Shown here: positions 10,747-22,764 of the stretch, one piece after another | How positions within the stretch are numbered: position 1 is the stretch's first letter | Layout: each line of letters starts with the position of its first letter | Source: Phytophthora hibernalis | Lineage: Eukaryota; Oomycota; Peronosporomycetes; Peronosporales; Peronosporaceae | Assembly: GCA_012656075.1 (NCBI GenBank) | Contig: JAAKBF010000168.1 | Span: 434,001 to 498,000 of the forward strand | Direction: 5' to 3' | DNA: 64,000 bases | Program-made: the position numbers and the translations under genes | Notes under the pieces: model-generated | Database searches by the model: none | What the model saw: only the letters and a program-made list of their open reading frames with translations | What the model was told of the DNA's origin: nothing

Positions 10747-13536
10747 TTACAATCGATAAGCTCCTCGTGCGAGCTCCCATAAACCTGCGATGACGGGTGT
10801 AGTGGCTGCATAAGCTGAGGCAGCACACTGCTCGGGCGCATCGCAAGCGATGCCTACACCCGTCACCACTGTCAAAAGCAGCGAGAAGATCGGGAACATT
10901 GCGTAAAGCAGGACACTCTGCTGCTTGGTAGCAGTACTAGCAGGGTCCTTGTCGCTTGCTTTGACAACGTGGGCATCATTGCTACGGCCTTCGAAGCGGT
11001 TAAACAGGAAGAGAATACCTGAGTTGAAGCCGTAGATGACGAGCAGTAGTGGAAGCCTAAATAGCATGTTCATCCATTCGTCACGCAGGTAGTAGAGCAC
11101 ACCCGCACCCAGTACTGGTAGCATCACCGCTACGAGATTGAGTTGGGCAACCGCGAAAACAGAACTCCAAGCCCAAGGAGGATGGCGAGGATCTTTATAC
11201 CGTAGGCCACCTCGCAACCAAAAACCTGAAGTGACGTCGGCGCCCACCAGGAAACCATCCACCAGTGGTGCTCGTCATCCGGCTGGCACAAAGGCTTCAC
11301 GAATGCCACTTCTCGTAGATTCTCGAAGAACACGATTGACATGATCACAAGAACCACAAGTACGTCGGCTTTCGTAACAGTCCACACTAACGATGAACGA
11401 TCGCGAGCGTTCTGAGCTCGCCATTCCTTCAGCTCTTCCATGCGTCGCTGGAGACGTGCTTCCTCCTCCTGCTGGCGCTGCATCTCACGATTTCGCTCGA
11501 TTTTTCAACGATGAGATGTTGTTTGTTCTGAAACTTTAGAGCCATGCGCTCGCGCTTCTCCTGAGCCTTCACACGATCGCGGTTCCGTCGTTCGTTCATT
11601 TTCATGATGTCGCGCTTACGAAGTTGATCAAACATGCCTCGGAGACTGGTTACCAGCAACATCATGTTAGATCGGTTTGCTAGGATTTCGCCAGCTTTCA
11701 GGATAGCGTCTTCACGTTTGGCCCCAAGCGCCACAAAATTCGTGGCTAGTGTCTGCACGCTGTCGAGGCCCTTTCCTTCATTGCTGACAACAGCTGCACA
11801 GAAGCTATCGCGTCGAGCATCTTCGAGCATGAACTGCGCACTCTCAACCTCTTCCACGTACGTCATTTCCATCATCTCTGCTTCGTCAACCCATCGCTCT
11901 AAACGACGCATTGACACAGCAGTGGCTCCGCTAGTTGCTGCGGATGTTGCACCAAGCTGCTCGGTGCGCCGCATAATTTGACTGCTGCTCGCTCCCTCCG
12001 TGCTCTCAAGTAGCAGCAACTGCTCGTGCTCTGGTTCGTGCGCTGACTGGAACTTCTCGATGGCATTCTGTAGCTCCTGGCGAACTTTCTGTCGCTCGAT
12101 AACTTCGTCAAATGCTTTAAGCAAGAAACTGAACTCGTCTTTGTTCTTGTTGTGTCCACCAAGGTTGCTCACGCTGCCGCTCATGGTCATACTTCCGCTC
12201 CAGCACCTCGCAAACGCATCCAGCTCGCTTGCTGTCGCGTTTCCATTACTGCCATTCTGAGGCGGGGTTCCAGAAGTCTGACGGAGCGATGCGAGCAGCA
12301 TAAGGAACACTGGCTTCGGAATAGCTTCATTCGCGTTCACCTTCGACACGAGAAGTTCGGAAATCTGTGTTGAGAGTTGCTGAACGCGAGCGTTCTCTAG
12401 ATGGATACCCTGCAAGCTCTCGTCTTGAGCCTTGAGCCAAGAGTCTTCATCAACGTAGCTTGTCCAGCGCGGAGGTACGACTAGCTGCATCATCTCTACC
12501 GCAACCTGCTCTCCTCGGCACGCAATCTCCTCGACTACGGTCAGAATCTCAGCGAACGTCATCTCCTTCCTACTCGTCGGATGCAGTGGCAGATTCACCA
12601 ATTCCATGTCAACATCACGGAATTCCACCGCTTCGAGCTGCTTCTTGAAATCCCTTGCATTCTCCAGAACCTGCAAGTGGCGCAGTCTCACACATGCGAT
12701 CTGTTTAATCCTGAGCGACAACAAGTCCGCCGGGAATTTCCGCAGCTCCTGTTCCAGCGTGGCCGGATCGTCTTCACTAAATAAACGGTTCAGTGTCCGT
12801 CTTTCACGGTATAACCGCCACGCGAACCACGCCAAGTTCCACAGCAGAGCAACTCCGAGTCCGAGCACCGTGAGCATCGTTACCACCACTGCCAGCACTG
12901 CAGCCTGTTCCTGTGCCGAAAGCTCCGTCTTCTCGTGACTCCACCACCACACCGCTGTTCGGTACGAGGCGTATCTCTTGAGCATCACGTCGTCTTTCAC
13001 CTTAGCAGCAGCTTCAACTGCAAAGTTCTCTTCAAATAACTCTTCATCATCTTCCTCCAGAGCTACAGGCTCTGGAACTGGCACAGGAAGTGCAATTGGC
13101 TCTGAAACAGGCACAAGAAGCTGCAATTTCTCCTGATTTTTCTCTGGAACACCTTCTTCTTCTGTCTCGTCTGCTGTCTCCCAGGTAACAACGTGGACGT
13201 CTCCATCAGGCCACGGGTCCAGTTGCGAGCCCTTGATATCATGGGCCTCCACAGCGACCTGCTGCTTCTCCTCCTGTCCGTCCGAGAAGGAAAAGTCTTC
13301 CACACGGATCTCCACTCTTCGATAAGCTGTAAAAAAGAAAAATAAGAAATAACGTTAGAAATCAGATATCTGCCATACCTTTCCGCACTAAATTTCACAA
13401 TAGCGTTTAGAAACTCACGGTGCGAGCGTTCGGCTACAGCTCTGCGGGCGTCGCTGGCGCTCAGCAGCAGGAAGGCGACGACCAGCAGTCGCCGGAGACA
13501 GCAGAAGGTGGCGGCGGAGGCTCTCACAGTCCTCAT
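10747..13536 (-). CDS. Coiled-coil multi-pass membrane protein, copy A
   Basis: Exon 1 (13536-13419) encodes a signal peptide or first membrane helix (LRRLLVVAFLLLSASDARR). The intron 13327-13418 (GTGAGT..TACAG) is followed by the long exon. The product has an acidic extracellular-type stretch, a transmembrane helix near 12830-12900 (VLAVVVTMLTVLGLGVALLW), a long charged coiled-coil half, an Arg/Glu-rich helix, and four or so C-terminal membrane helices ending at 10747. Two one-base losses (near 11510 in an A-run and near 11155 in a T-run) split the C-terminal part into three frames. It shares exon structure and the EILTVVEEI-type segment with the neighbouring gene at 13891-15268. Function unknown; a surface or organelle membrane role is inferred only from topology. 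Confidence 0.7.
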
Positions 13537-13890
13537 CTTGCGCGCTGTGAGCCTCAAGGCGAAGTGCCGAGTGCGCGAGCCACGGCCTGATTCCATTGGG
13601 CTGTTTCCGAGAACCATCCCGCGCTAAAACTCCCATTTGAGATGCCACTGTTGGTTTCAGAGTAGGCACTCGCACGGGGGTTTCATTTTGAGTGACGACA
13701 CAAGTTGAAGCACAAATGGGATTTGCCACATGGCACGTCCACTACATTGAGGTTTAGAAACGGGTTTAGAAACGGATGAATTTGTTTGGTATTTTACAGG
13801 TTTGGGCTCCCTACTGCTATGAATTCTACTTACTTACTGGTTCTACTGCTAGTTTCAAAGTTGGGTGTGCTTTTTGCACTTTACTTGGCT

Positions 13891-15268
13891 TCATGCACAC
13901 GTCAAGAATGTGTGACTCAGGTTGGATGAGTGCTTCGTCTCCAGTTGTGGAGGTATCTCAGGTTTGTCTGCAGCCATCTTCTCGTGCATGGCATTGCCCA
14001 GTGACGTGAACATGTCGGCTGTAAATCCCTGTGGTAGTTCCTTGGTCAGCTCTTGCAATTCGTGCAAAACTTCGACTGTCGCGTCCTCGCTCGGAAGTCG
14101 ACGCTGACGTTTTCGCGGTGCTTCACTCTCGTGCTCGTGCTGCATCTGCCATTGCCACGTCTTCCGCTTTTGCCGTCGGATAATCGTTGCCTGAATCCGG
14201 AGGAACGACGCGTAAATCTCCTGTAGTCGCTCCCAAGCTTCCGGTAGTCCAGATTCAATATCCTCTTCGTCCTCTACGTCTTGCTTGATGTCTGCAAGGT
14301 GCTCCTCAACCTCATTCTCTTTAACACTGCTGTCCTTGGCCTGAATCTTCTGCAACGTCGCTAAAATTTCAGAAAGCGTCACCTTCTCGTCTTCGTGTGA
14401 AGACACTGTCAAAGATGCCACCATTCGCTGCGTGTCCTCACTCGTATCTTCTCGCATTTCACGCTTTAACTTCTCCACCACCAGTAAGTACTGCAAGTGG
14501 CAAAAGCGGATGATCGCCCGCTGCTTCCTCCGTACCGACGAGGCCTCACTACCTCTGTCTGTACTTTCAACCTCCATTCCTTCGTCCTCTTCCATCTTCA
14601 ACGCGTCGTACCATTGCATAGGCAACCTCGCCAGCTTCCACGTCATTTGAATCACGAAAACCACCAGCCGCAAGACGCACAAGGCGATCAACGCGAGCAC
14701 CACGACGTCCTGCCTCGAGAACTCGTCGGTGACTGCATCTTTCCACCAGGATGTGGCTCCCACCACCTCCTCCTCTCCTCCGATAGCTGACAACACACAG
14801 AACGCAACAGCGTACTGGCCGTCAGAAAAGAGTACGGCGCAGCTCCGGGTCGTCACCAAAGCCCGCATACCTTCCATGATGCTGAAGATGTCGGACGTCC
14901 GCACGTCTTTCGTGACCACCTGGATAACTGGCCGCTCTCGGTCGCCATCTGCGTTAAAACAACACAAAAAGTCAACCCAGTGCCACAGCCAGAAGCCAGT
15001 TAGAAGCTTGTCAACGGACGGTCTCAACCCAGCCACGCACCATTGAAAGAGAAGTCCTGCTCGCGGATCTCCATGCGCGTCTTAGGTGCTGTGAATTGCA
15101 TCAATAGACAGCAGTAAACAGGAGTTAGACGATTGAAACGACCAAAATTGGGGAATTTTCACCTTTCGCCACGCTTGGACTGGCTGCAATTAGCGTCCGC
15201 CGCGTCTCATGCAGTAGCAACAGCAGCAGGTACAGCGCTCGTCGCGGCCTGCACGGGTGGAGGTGCAT
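13891..15268 (-). CDS. Coiled-coil membrane protein, copy B (shorter paralogue)
   Basis: Exon 1 (15268-15163) has a leucine-rich signal sequence (ALYLLLLLLHETRR). Intron 1 is 15089-15162, exon 2 is 15088-15041 (MEIREQDFSF, matching VEIRVEDFSF in copy A), intron 2 is 14949-15040 and exon 3 runs to 13891. The joined reading frame is open, a strong check of the model. There is a transmembrane helix (VVVLALIALCVLRLVVFVI), then coiled coil with EKVTLSEILATLQKIQ. It lacks the C-terminal multi-helix membrane region of copy A, so it is either truncated or a shorter isoform. The two genes look like an old tandem duplication. Function unknown. Confidence 0.65.
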
Positions 15269-15306
15269 GCGGGCGAACGTCCGAGAAGCTGTAGAGTGCA
15301 TCCGGT

Positions 15307-15314
15307 AAAGTGAA
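15307..15314 (-). promoter_or_regulatory. INR element of membrane protein copy B
   Basis: On the minus strand TTCACTTT matches the oomycete initiator YTCANTYY exactly and lies about 40 bases upstream of the chosen ATG at 15268. It supports that start. Confidence 0.5.
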
Positions 15315-15555
15315 GTTTTAGCAGGAACTTCGACTCGGAGATGAAATACCAGGAACGTTCTCCGTAATGTAGAAAATTCGTTAGCACAGGTTGAAGCTGG
15401 ACTTACAAACATCAGTGTACATCTGATTCTGAATGGTCCATCCTCAGAATCAGACAAAAACTTGGATAATGGAGATGAAGATGTAACTACATGTAGCATA
15501 AATCAACAACTGTGAATATTTCTACAGTAGCAATATTTACAACTGAGAGCGATGT

Positions 15556-17788
15556 CTACACCATACGACGGTACTTAACTTGGCTGTTTGTCCTTGATGA
15601 ACCGGATACGGGACTGTTTGGGGTTGCAACTGATCGTCTTCGGTCTCGACCACCAGCCAGAAGTGCTTCATTGGGTTTCGCAGCACGCAACGGTTTTTCA
15701 CTATCACGGTCTGACGAATACAGCAAGGACCCTGCTGGGTTTAGTTTCTCGTAGATCTCTTTGAAAGCATCGAACTCCCGGTCAGCCTTTTGACGACTAG
15801 CTGCATGCAACGCCACCCTTGCATCGGTCCGTTCGGTCTGCGGGGTCTCGTCATCTGGCAATTGAACGTACAGATAACCGAACTCGGTACAACTGATCTT
15901 GGGAGTCTCCCACGAATGAAAGTCAAAACGCGCCAAGTACTCGTGTAATACGGCTTCACGGTGGTCAGGCGGAATGGAGGCGGAAAGTACGCGGATGGTC
16001 TCGTGCACTTTGATGAGCGCCGCAGAAGCACGTCTGCGAATTTTTACGGATACCACGATGTACGTCGCCCACACGACATTCACGATAGTGAAGAAGCCGC
16101 AAGAGAAGCCCAAAAGACTGTTTTCTTGCCAGCTTTCACGTTTTGGGAAGAGATCCACAAACAGCGGGAAGAGAGCGTTCTCGATCGCTACTAAACTGGC
16201 AATGATAAAGCAGAAGAAGACGTACTGATCGAGGGTCGTGAAATACGAGATCTGTGGTGTCAGTGACGCCACTTGGTTCTTGAACGTCACAGCCGTCAAC
16301 AGCAGCGTCAGAACGATCTGAACGCGATCGCCTGTGTCCATAAGAGAGCCGTCGGACAGCGGCGCGTACGAAATGAAACACAGATACGTGATGATCGATG
16401 CAGGAATTGCCACATTCGTCACGTAGTACCCAGGACGGCGCTCCAGCATCATCTCGAAACGGATGCCCTTCTTGTCTCCTTCAGAATCGATCTCGCCCAC
16501 GAAGACCTTGTCGTGGTGCACCACATCAAACACATTTCCAAGTTTGTAGTTACCGATCGCGAAGCTCCCCGCGTCCGTGCCGGCTGGGGTGATACGCAGT
16601 GACTTTCTCACGCCGCCTCCAGTTGAAAACGCAAACGTTAGCTTTTGCTGATCAACGGGGAAACTGTGCAAAGTCATCTCTTCACTGAATACGGCAACAA
16701 CGCGGCGGCTGAACTGCAGGTGGCTCAAGAACTCGGTTGAAGTCGTTAGCGGGAATGAGAGACTTGTCGAGTCTGTAAAGTGCACCGGTCCCGCAGGCGA
16801 GAGGCTGGAGGTCATGTCGCGCTCTTCTTGCATTGAGTTGATGTTCGTGAATTCAAATTGGGTCTCGTCAAATTCAAGGATGTCCATCAGTTCCCGCAGT
16901 ACAGAGTCTTCGCGAATCGTTGTGATACCGGGCATCGTGACTTCCCACGTCACGTCGGCCGAGAAAGTTTGTCCGACGGTATCCACAGCCGTGATCGAGT
17001 TCACTTCGATTTGCACTTCAAGCGGTGAAAACCCAGCCATCAGGTGTGCGGTCAATGGACCAGGTTGGCTACTGCCAACACTGTTGTTGTCGTTCGGCGG
17101 CATGACATCACGGAGGAACCAATGTTGGACGTGTCCCCACTTGCCGAGCTGCATCTTCCATGGGAAGAGCGTCGGTGGAAGATCACCCGCATCTGCAGTG
17201 GCAATGGTAGAGCTGGCCGCGTTTCCAGCACCCCGGCTGCCTCGACTTTCTTGGCCAATTCCTCCACCTCCACGTGGTCCATCTCGGTCTTACGCCACGA
17301 CATGCAGTGTACATGTCGGTTGTTGTCACTGAGGCTCATGATCTTCCAGATGCCTCCCACAGGCCACGTTAACGTCAAGTACTCTGCATTGGCGAGGTAT
17401 GGCTCCGGAATCGGGTGTTCCAGCTCAAGGTGCAGATGATACAGAACTCGATCGGTGTTGATATCCACTGCGGCGTGTTCCAGCGTCAGTTTGTCCTTGA
17501 GCACAATACTCGACCACGACTGCGTTTCTTCAATGGTTGCCGTGGTGGTGCCCTGGAGACTGACCTTGGTCTTCATCTTCGCACAGTGAGTAAGAGGTTG
17601 TAAATACGAAAGTGCTGTCCGTCAGCCGTGATCGGAGACGTGATGCCAGCCACGCAGATCTGATCTTGAGGTGACAACGCACACAGAGGTGACTCGCGTG
17701 TGGTTGACACCCCTCCTATTACATGCAGATAAAGATCGTGATCATAGATTTTATGCCTCACAGACGCCTGTACGGGGACGGGTGACAT
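15556..17788 (-). CDS. Pentameric (Cys-loop-type) ligand-gated ion channel homologue
   Basis: The membrane domain is diagnostic. M1 reads RRPGYYVTNVAIPASIITYL; the pore helix M2 is in GDRVQIVLTLLLTAVTFKN, followed by QVASLTPQISYFTTLDQYV into M3; a long cytoplasmic stretch and M4 follow. Before it lies a beta-rich ligand-binding-type domain (VQIEVNSITAVDTVGQTFSA). Upstream are about 220 further residues not typical of the family, in two other frames. Each junction (near 17585 and 17165) fits a single lost base, so one continuous gene is likely. The start is uncertain; the ATG at 17788 has no signal peptide, and the true N-terminus may be an upstream exon. The ligand is unknown. The C-terminus is basic and Ser-rich. 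Confidence 0.75.
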
Positions 17789-18808
17789 TTCTTACCCATG
17801 TACGGGCAACAAATCTCAACAGCACGAAAATCGATTGACCTGCTGAGTCAGCTGACAGCAAGTAACTGGGCCAGTTCTCCAGAAATCCTGTGGCCGTATC
17901 TCCAGTTTTGTATCTCAAGTGTGAAAGCTGTCGTCCCGACCAGAGTTTGCTGCACCGTTCTCGCTGTACATGTACCAGAAAGGTCGTAATGGTAGAGCAC
18001 CGATTACCACCCACCCTCCTAAGCTGATGATGGTGATCTTGGTTCACGGCGTGCTGTCCCGGATTCCGAACGTGGTGTCTTTGGGCCAGGATATTTGGAG
18101 GCCTGTTCTACGTGCTGCGTGGCCGCTTCCGAAGACTCAACGACATCGAAACACCATGGACCTTGAACTACCGAGCGAACGGAGAGCGACTCGAACTACA
18201 GCGACAAACCCATTCGTTATTACCGCCAAAATGACGACCACGATTCCTCTTCATCGCCCGAGCTCACAATATTCAGATAGCGCACTTCTGCTCGTTGGTA
18301 GCGACCAAGTTTTTCTCCAGTTGCAGCGCTGCGTTCGACACGTCTTCCATTCGCGTGTCATTGACGTACAACGCGTGGTACATGTAATGCCGTACGAAGC
18401 TCGTAACGGCCATGTTGCAATGGCAACCACGCAACTCCGTCCCATCTCGCCACTTTTGAGATACAAGTACTCTGGCTACCAAGCATCGATAGACTTTCAA
18501 GCACGCTGACAATGTCAGTGACAGCTTTGGCGCGGATAGTTTTATGCCCAGCCGCCGCATTGCACATTTCAGAATGGCTGAGCAAATGAGCTCAAACGCT
18601 TTGGAAAGAGAGCGATACCCGCGAATTCGGCAGACAACAGCAACTGCCGTCAGCTACACAAGAACAACGTTGGAGAAGCGAGTCTTCTACAAAACGAGTA
18701 GCTGCGTGCATTGCCGTACGAATTTGTGCAGCGCCGTACGATGAGAAAGCGCTTGGCTTCGACGTGGCTCGTGTCGTACGGCCATGTCGGGTACGCGCAT
18801 CTCGTCGC
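17789..18808. other. Unresolved region upstream of the channel gene
   Basis: Several minus-strand ORFs of 70-100 codons follow one another (for example 17751-18047 and 18273-18560). They could be exons of a larger minus-strand channel gene, but I see no clear splice chain and no homology. Two TACATGTA palindromes lie at 17967-17974 and 18379-18386. Confidence 0.3.
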
Positions 18809-19120
18809 CTACGCCATCGGATGAGTTGAACGAAAATGCAAGCCTAGGTAGGGGTAGGAACGATTGGTCGTGGTTCCTTCATGAAGGCCAAGTAGAGGTG
18901 GATTATAGTCGCAGGACTCGATCAAAGGTCTCCGATGAACCGGTTCACTGTCTCCACTCAAGACCCCGTTGCGGTATACATTCGTCGTACGCAGGACTTC
19001 AATCGGACCAACCGCCCCGTTGGGCCCCAGCAGTCTGGCAGTAATTTTCAAATTTGCCTTGTCGGAGGCAACAGTTCCACCAAACACCAAGCACCAAACC
19101 GCCCACACTGATACATTCAC
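18809..19120 (-). CDS. Possible small secreted protein or first exon of the channel gene
   Basis: This minus-strand ORF begins with a convincing signal peptide (MNVSVWAVWCLVFGGTVAS) and continues with a non-repetitive sequence. Its ATG lies only 12 bases from the divergent ATPase 2 ATG, which leaves no room for separate promoters and is a reason for doubt. It could supply the missing signal peptide of the ligand-gated channel downstream on the same strand. No family was recognised. Confidence 0.25.
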   Translation of the reverse strand: MNVSVWAVWCLVFGGTVASDKANLKITARLLGPNGAVGPIEVLRTTNVYRNGVLSGDSEPVHRRPLIESCDYNPPLLGLHEGTTTNRSYPYLGLHFRSTHPMA

Positions 19121-19132
19121 CCTTGATCAGCT

Positions 19133-22100
19133 ATGCTGAAGAAGCAGAATGTGGTGTCCTCACCACGGCGCTCCTTGCTGGGTAACGCAGCCCCATCCCC
19201 TCGTGACTCAGCGTCCTCGGCAGGATATTTGAACCTCCTGTCCGCCAGGGCACAGCCCAACCACGCGCTGCGTCCAAGTTACGTTTCGGATGACTCGGAT
19301 CATCGCTCACGGTTCTTGAGCGACGCCGAGCGCGTTATTGTTGACAATCAGCAAGAAGCCAAGAAGTCCTTCGCCAAGATCGACGCCCAGGACACCAAAA
19401 TGTGGGCCTTGACACCCATCGATGTCATAGCGAAGAAGTTGGCCACGGACGTCGAAATCGGGCTTGATAGCGATCAGGTGAGTCGACTTTTGGTCGAATA
19501 CGGACCAAATGAGCTTGAAGCTGAGCCGCGTACGCCGCTTTGCATCGTGTTCCTGCTCCAGTTCTACAATCTCATCATCGGGATGCTGCTGTTTGCTGCC
19601 GTGGCTTCGCTGTCGCTGCAGGAGTACGTTGAAGGTATCGCCATCCTCTTCATCGTTACACTGAACGCCGTGATCGCAACCATCCAGGAGAACAGCGCTA
19701 GCAACGCACTTGAAGCGCTGGCCAGCATGTCCAACCCGCAGTCCACCGTTATCCGAGATGGCGTTGAACAAATGGTGGACAGCAAGGAACTCGTCCCGGG
19801 CGACATCGTTCTACTCAAGTCAGGAGACGTCGTTCCCGCTGACATCCGACTGCACCACAGTGTCAACCTCAAGTCGAACGAGATGCTGCTGACCGGTGAG
19901 TCCGAAGATGTGTCCAAGAAGTATAACGCGTCTATGACGGGCAAGTCCAACAAACTCACAGACGACAACATGGTCTTCTCGTCGACCACTATCACAGCGG
20001 GCAATGCACGTGGAATTGTTGTCGAGACCGGAATGAATACGCGTGGGCTCCATCGCGCTTCTGCTTCAGTCGCGCTCGGAGAGTGAAAAGCAGCACGGCT
20101 TTTTTAAGAACCCAGTGACCAGGTTCTTGGACAAGCACCAGCCCAAATTGACGCCGCTGCAACGGGCTTTGCATAAGCTTGGTTTCGTAATGGGTACCAT
20201 CGCACTAACCGTGTGCGCGCTTGTGTTTGTCGTTGGAATGGTGCGCGGTACGCGCGACGCCAAGCACCCTGAACGTCCTGTGTGGCTTACCATGGTTATG
20301 ATTTCCGTGTCGCTCGCTGTCAGTGCCGTACCCGAAGGTTTGCCCATGGTGGTGACGATTTGCCTCTCCACGGGAACCTGCGATATGGTCAAGAAGAATG
20401 TTTTGGTGCGCAAGCTGGCCGCTGTCGAGACGTTGGGTGCTGCCTCGGTTATCTGTACCGACAAAACAGGCACGTTGACGGAAGGTAAGATGACCGCGGT
20501 CAAACTCTGGGGTGACTTCAAGGAGTACGATATCACCGGCAAGGGTTTCACACCTGCAGGGGCAATTCTGCTGAACGGTGTCAACGTGACGGCTCCCAGC
20601 GGTGACAATGTGCAAGTTCGATCTACTCTGATGGCTTCTGTACTCTGCAGCAACACGCAGCTCAAGCAAGTGGAAGGCGAAGACGGTGAAAACGCGCGCT
20701 GGATGCCCTTTGGCAATTCGTCAGAGGCACCGCTCGTTGTTGCAGCCGCCAAGGTTGGTATCTGGGAAGACTACCTTACGGAAGACTACAAGCGCGTAGC
20801 AGAGGTACCCTTCAATTCGTCGCGCAAAATGATGGTAACTGTTCACTCGCTGCCGACGACTTGCATGTTCGGTACGCTCGCGCTTGAGCCGACAACCAGG
20901 TTTGTGGCTTGTGTGAAGGGCGCTCCAAACTACATTGCCGACAACTGCACTCGATTCTGCCAGGCAAACGGTACCATTTCACCTCTATCGGATACCCAAC
21001 GGCAAGAGATCGCGGAAGCCGTTGACAACCTCTCCTCGCAAGCTCTGCGTGTACTTGCGGTTGCTATCAACCCGCTGATGGGAATTCCCTACGCAGTCGA
21101 CTGCGATGATGTTGACGACAAGTTCGCCGCTCTGTCGGTTCCGCTGGTGTTTCTAGGTCTGGTCGCGTCGATCGACCCAGAGCGCGACGGAGTGAGAGAT
21201 GCTATCGAGCTTGCACGAATGGCATCTATTCGCACAGTGATGATCACGGGCGATTATCTGAAGACTGCTGTGGCCATCGCGAAAATATCGACCTGCTGCA
21301 GGTTGGTGCAGACCCTGATGACGAAGCAGCCGACTGCTTTCAACTACGACCTCGAGGTGTCTACCTCCCAACCGCTGACATCGACGAAATCACTTCACGC
21401 ACGCTGGTGTTCGCTCGTGCCAAACCGGAAGACAAGCTTGAGATCGTGAAGTCACTTCAACGTCAGGGTCTTATCGCCGCGATGACCGGTGATGGAGTGA
21501 ATGACGCCCTGCTTTGAAGGAGGCGGATATCGGTGTGGCTATGGGTATCGCTGGCACGGAGGTTGCAAAGGAGCTTCCGATATGCTGCTCACAGACGACA
21601 ATTTCGTAAGCATCGTGTCTGCCGTGGATAAAGGCCGCATCATCTACGCGAACATCCAGAAGTTTGTCATCTTCTTGCTGTCCACGAATATCGGCGAGAT
21701 CCTGTTGATCTTCTCGACCATCGCTGCAGGTTGTCCACTGCCGCTCGAAGCACTCCAAATTCTGATTCTCAACCTTTTCTCGGACGGCATGCCCGCGGTG
21801 GCGTTGAGTATGGAAAAGGGCGACCCCAACATAATGGAGAACCGACCCCGCCCCAAGCAGCAACACCTCATTCACGGTCGCTTATGGCTGTTCGTTGCCT
21901 TCAACGCCGTGATCATCGCTGCAGGTGCCATCACCGCTTTCTTGCTGGGTGTATACTGGAACTTTGGACATGTATTGCTCGATGACATCTATGCTCAGGG
22001 CGGTGGTTCCCATGGTATCGACGTGACTTGCACTCGTTGGGAAGGCATTAACGACGGCTGGAGGGTGTACGGTAACTGCGCTGCACAATATTCTGACGGC

Positions 22101-22595
22101 AGCTACATTTTCGGCGAGGAACTGAGCGGCGCCGAGTTCTTTGAGAATTCGACGATGTATTGCGAAGGTGGTGACTTCGACTGTCTCCCGGAAGGTCTTG
22201 CGCGTTCGCAAACGATGACTTTCATCTGCATCACCTTCACTGAAGTGATGAGAGCGTTCACGGTGCGCAACTTTACGGAGCCTGTGTTCGTAGGGATCTT
22301 CGCGAACAAGTACATGTGGTTTGCGGCTGTGCTCTCTGTGTGTCTGACCATCCTAGTTACCAACACGCCCGTAGTCATGGACGGCATTTTCGGGTTCGCG
22401 TACATTCCGTGGTTCCAGTGGCTGGTGTCGTGCATTGGAGCAGTGAACGCAGCTTTCTGGGGCGAGATCCTCAAGATGTTCATTCGTCGACGAGACCGCG
22501 AGCAAGCGCGTTGGGACGAAATGCGCGAAGGGTTCGAGGCGGTGCTTCTGGAAATCCGCCATGTACGCCATCACGTCGAGAGACTCGAGAAGTAA
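19133..22595 (+). CDS. P2-type cation-transporting ATPase, copy 2
   Basis: A close paralogue of the gene at 860-4464, with the same order of motifs: HRSRFLSD, TGES, PEGLP, DKTGTLTEG, TGDGVND, NIGE, NLFSDG and an M8 Glu (FTEVMRA). It should pump the same class of cation. Four breaks are visible by alignment to copy 1: two bases lost near 20042, and one base each near 21286 (A-run), 21507 and 21570. The frame shifts expected from these four losses agree exactly with the observed frames, and the sequence between them is conserved, so either the breaks are sequence errors or the gene was disabled very recently. The copies are about 15 kb apart in the same orientation. Confidence 0.85.
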
Positions 22596-22669
22596 ATCAT
22601 AAAAGCGTAGGAACCTAAGTTTATGAAGTTTGCACCGTCAGCAAAGTGTTTGGGTTGGTTCCTCATCGC

Positions 22670-22677
22670 TTCAATCT
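22670..22677 (+). promoter_or_regulatory. INR-like element of the GPI-type surface protein gene
   Basis: TTCAATCT matches YTCANTYY exactly and lies about 90 bases upstream of the signal-peptide ATG at 22765. It also argues against translation from the earlier in-frame ATG at 22623, which would lie upstream of it. Confidence 0.4.
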
Positions 22678-22764
22678 CACCATCTTTCGGATGTTTGTTT
22701 GCACTTTATTCGAGGACAGGTGCCATTCCCTATTTCGCCGCGAGAGGCACAAGTACATCGTCCG

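Noticed and set aside
18784..19044. Plus-strand ORF upstream of ATPase 2
   Set aside because: Overlaps the likely promoter and an antisense ORF with a better signal peptide; no motifs.
22623..22764. Upstream start of the surface protein ORF
   Set aside because: It begins only 28 bases after the ATPase stop, its first part is in a different frame from the signal peptide, and an INR lies downstream of it. The ATG at 22765 gives a proper signal peptide.
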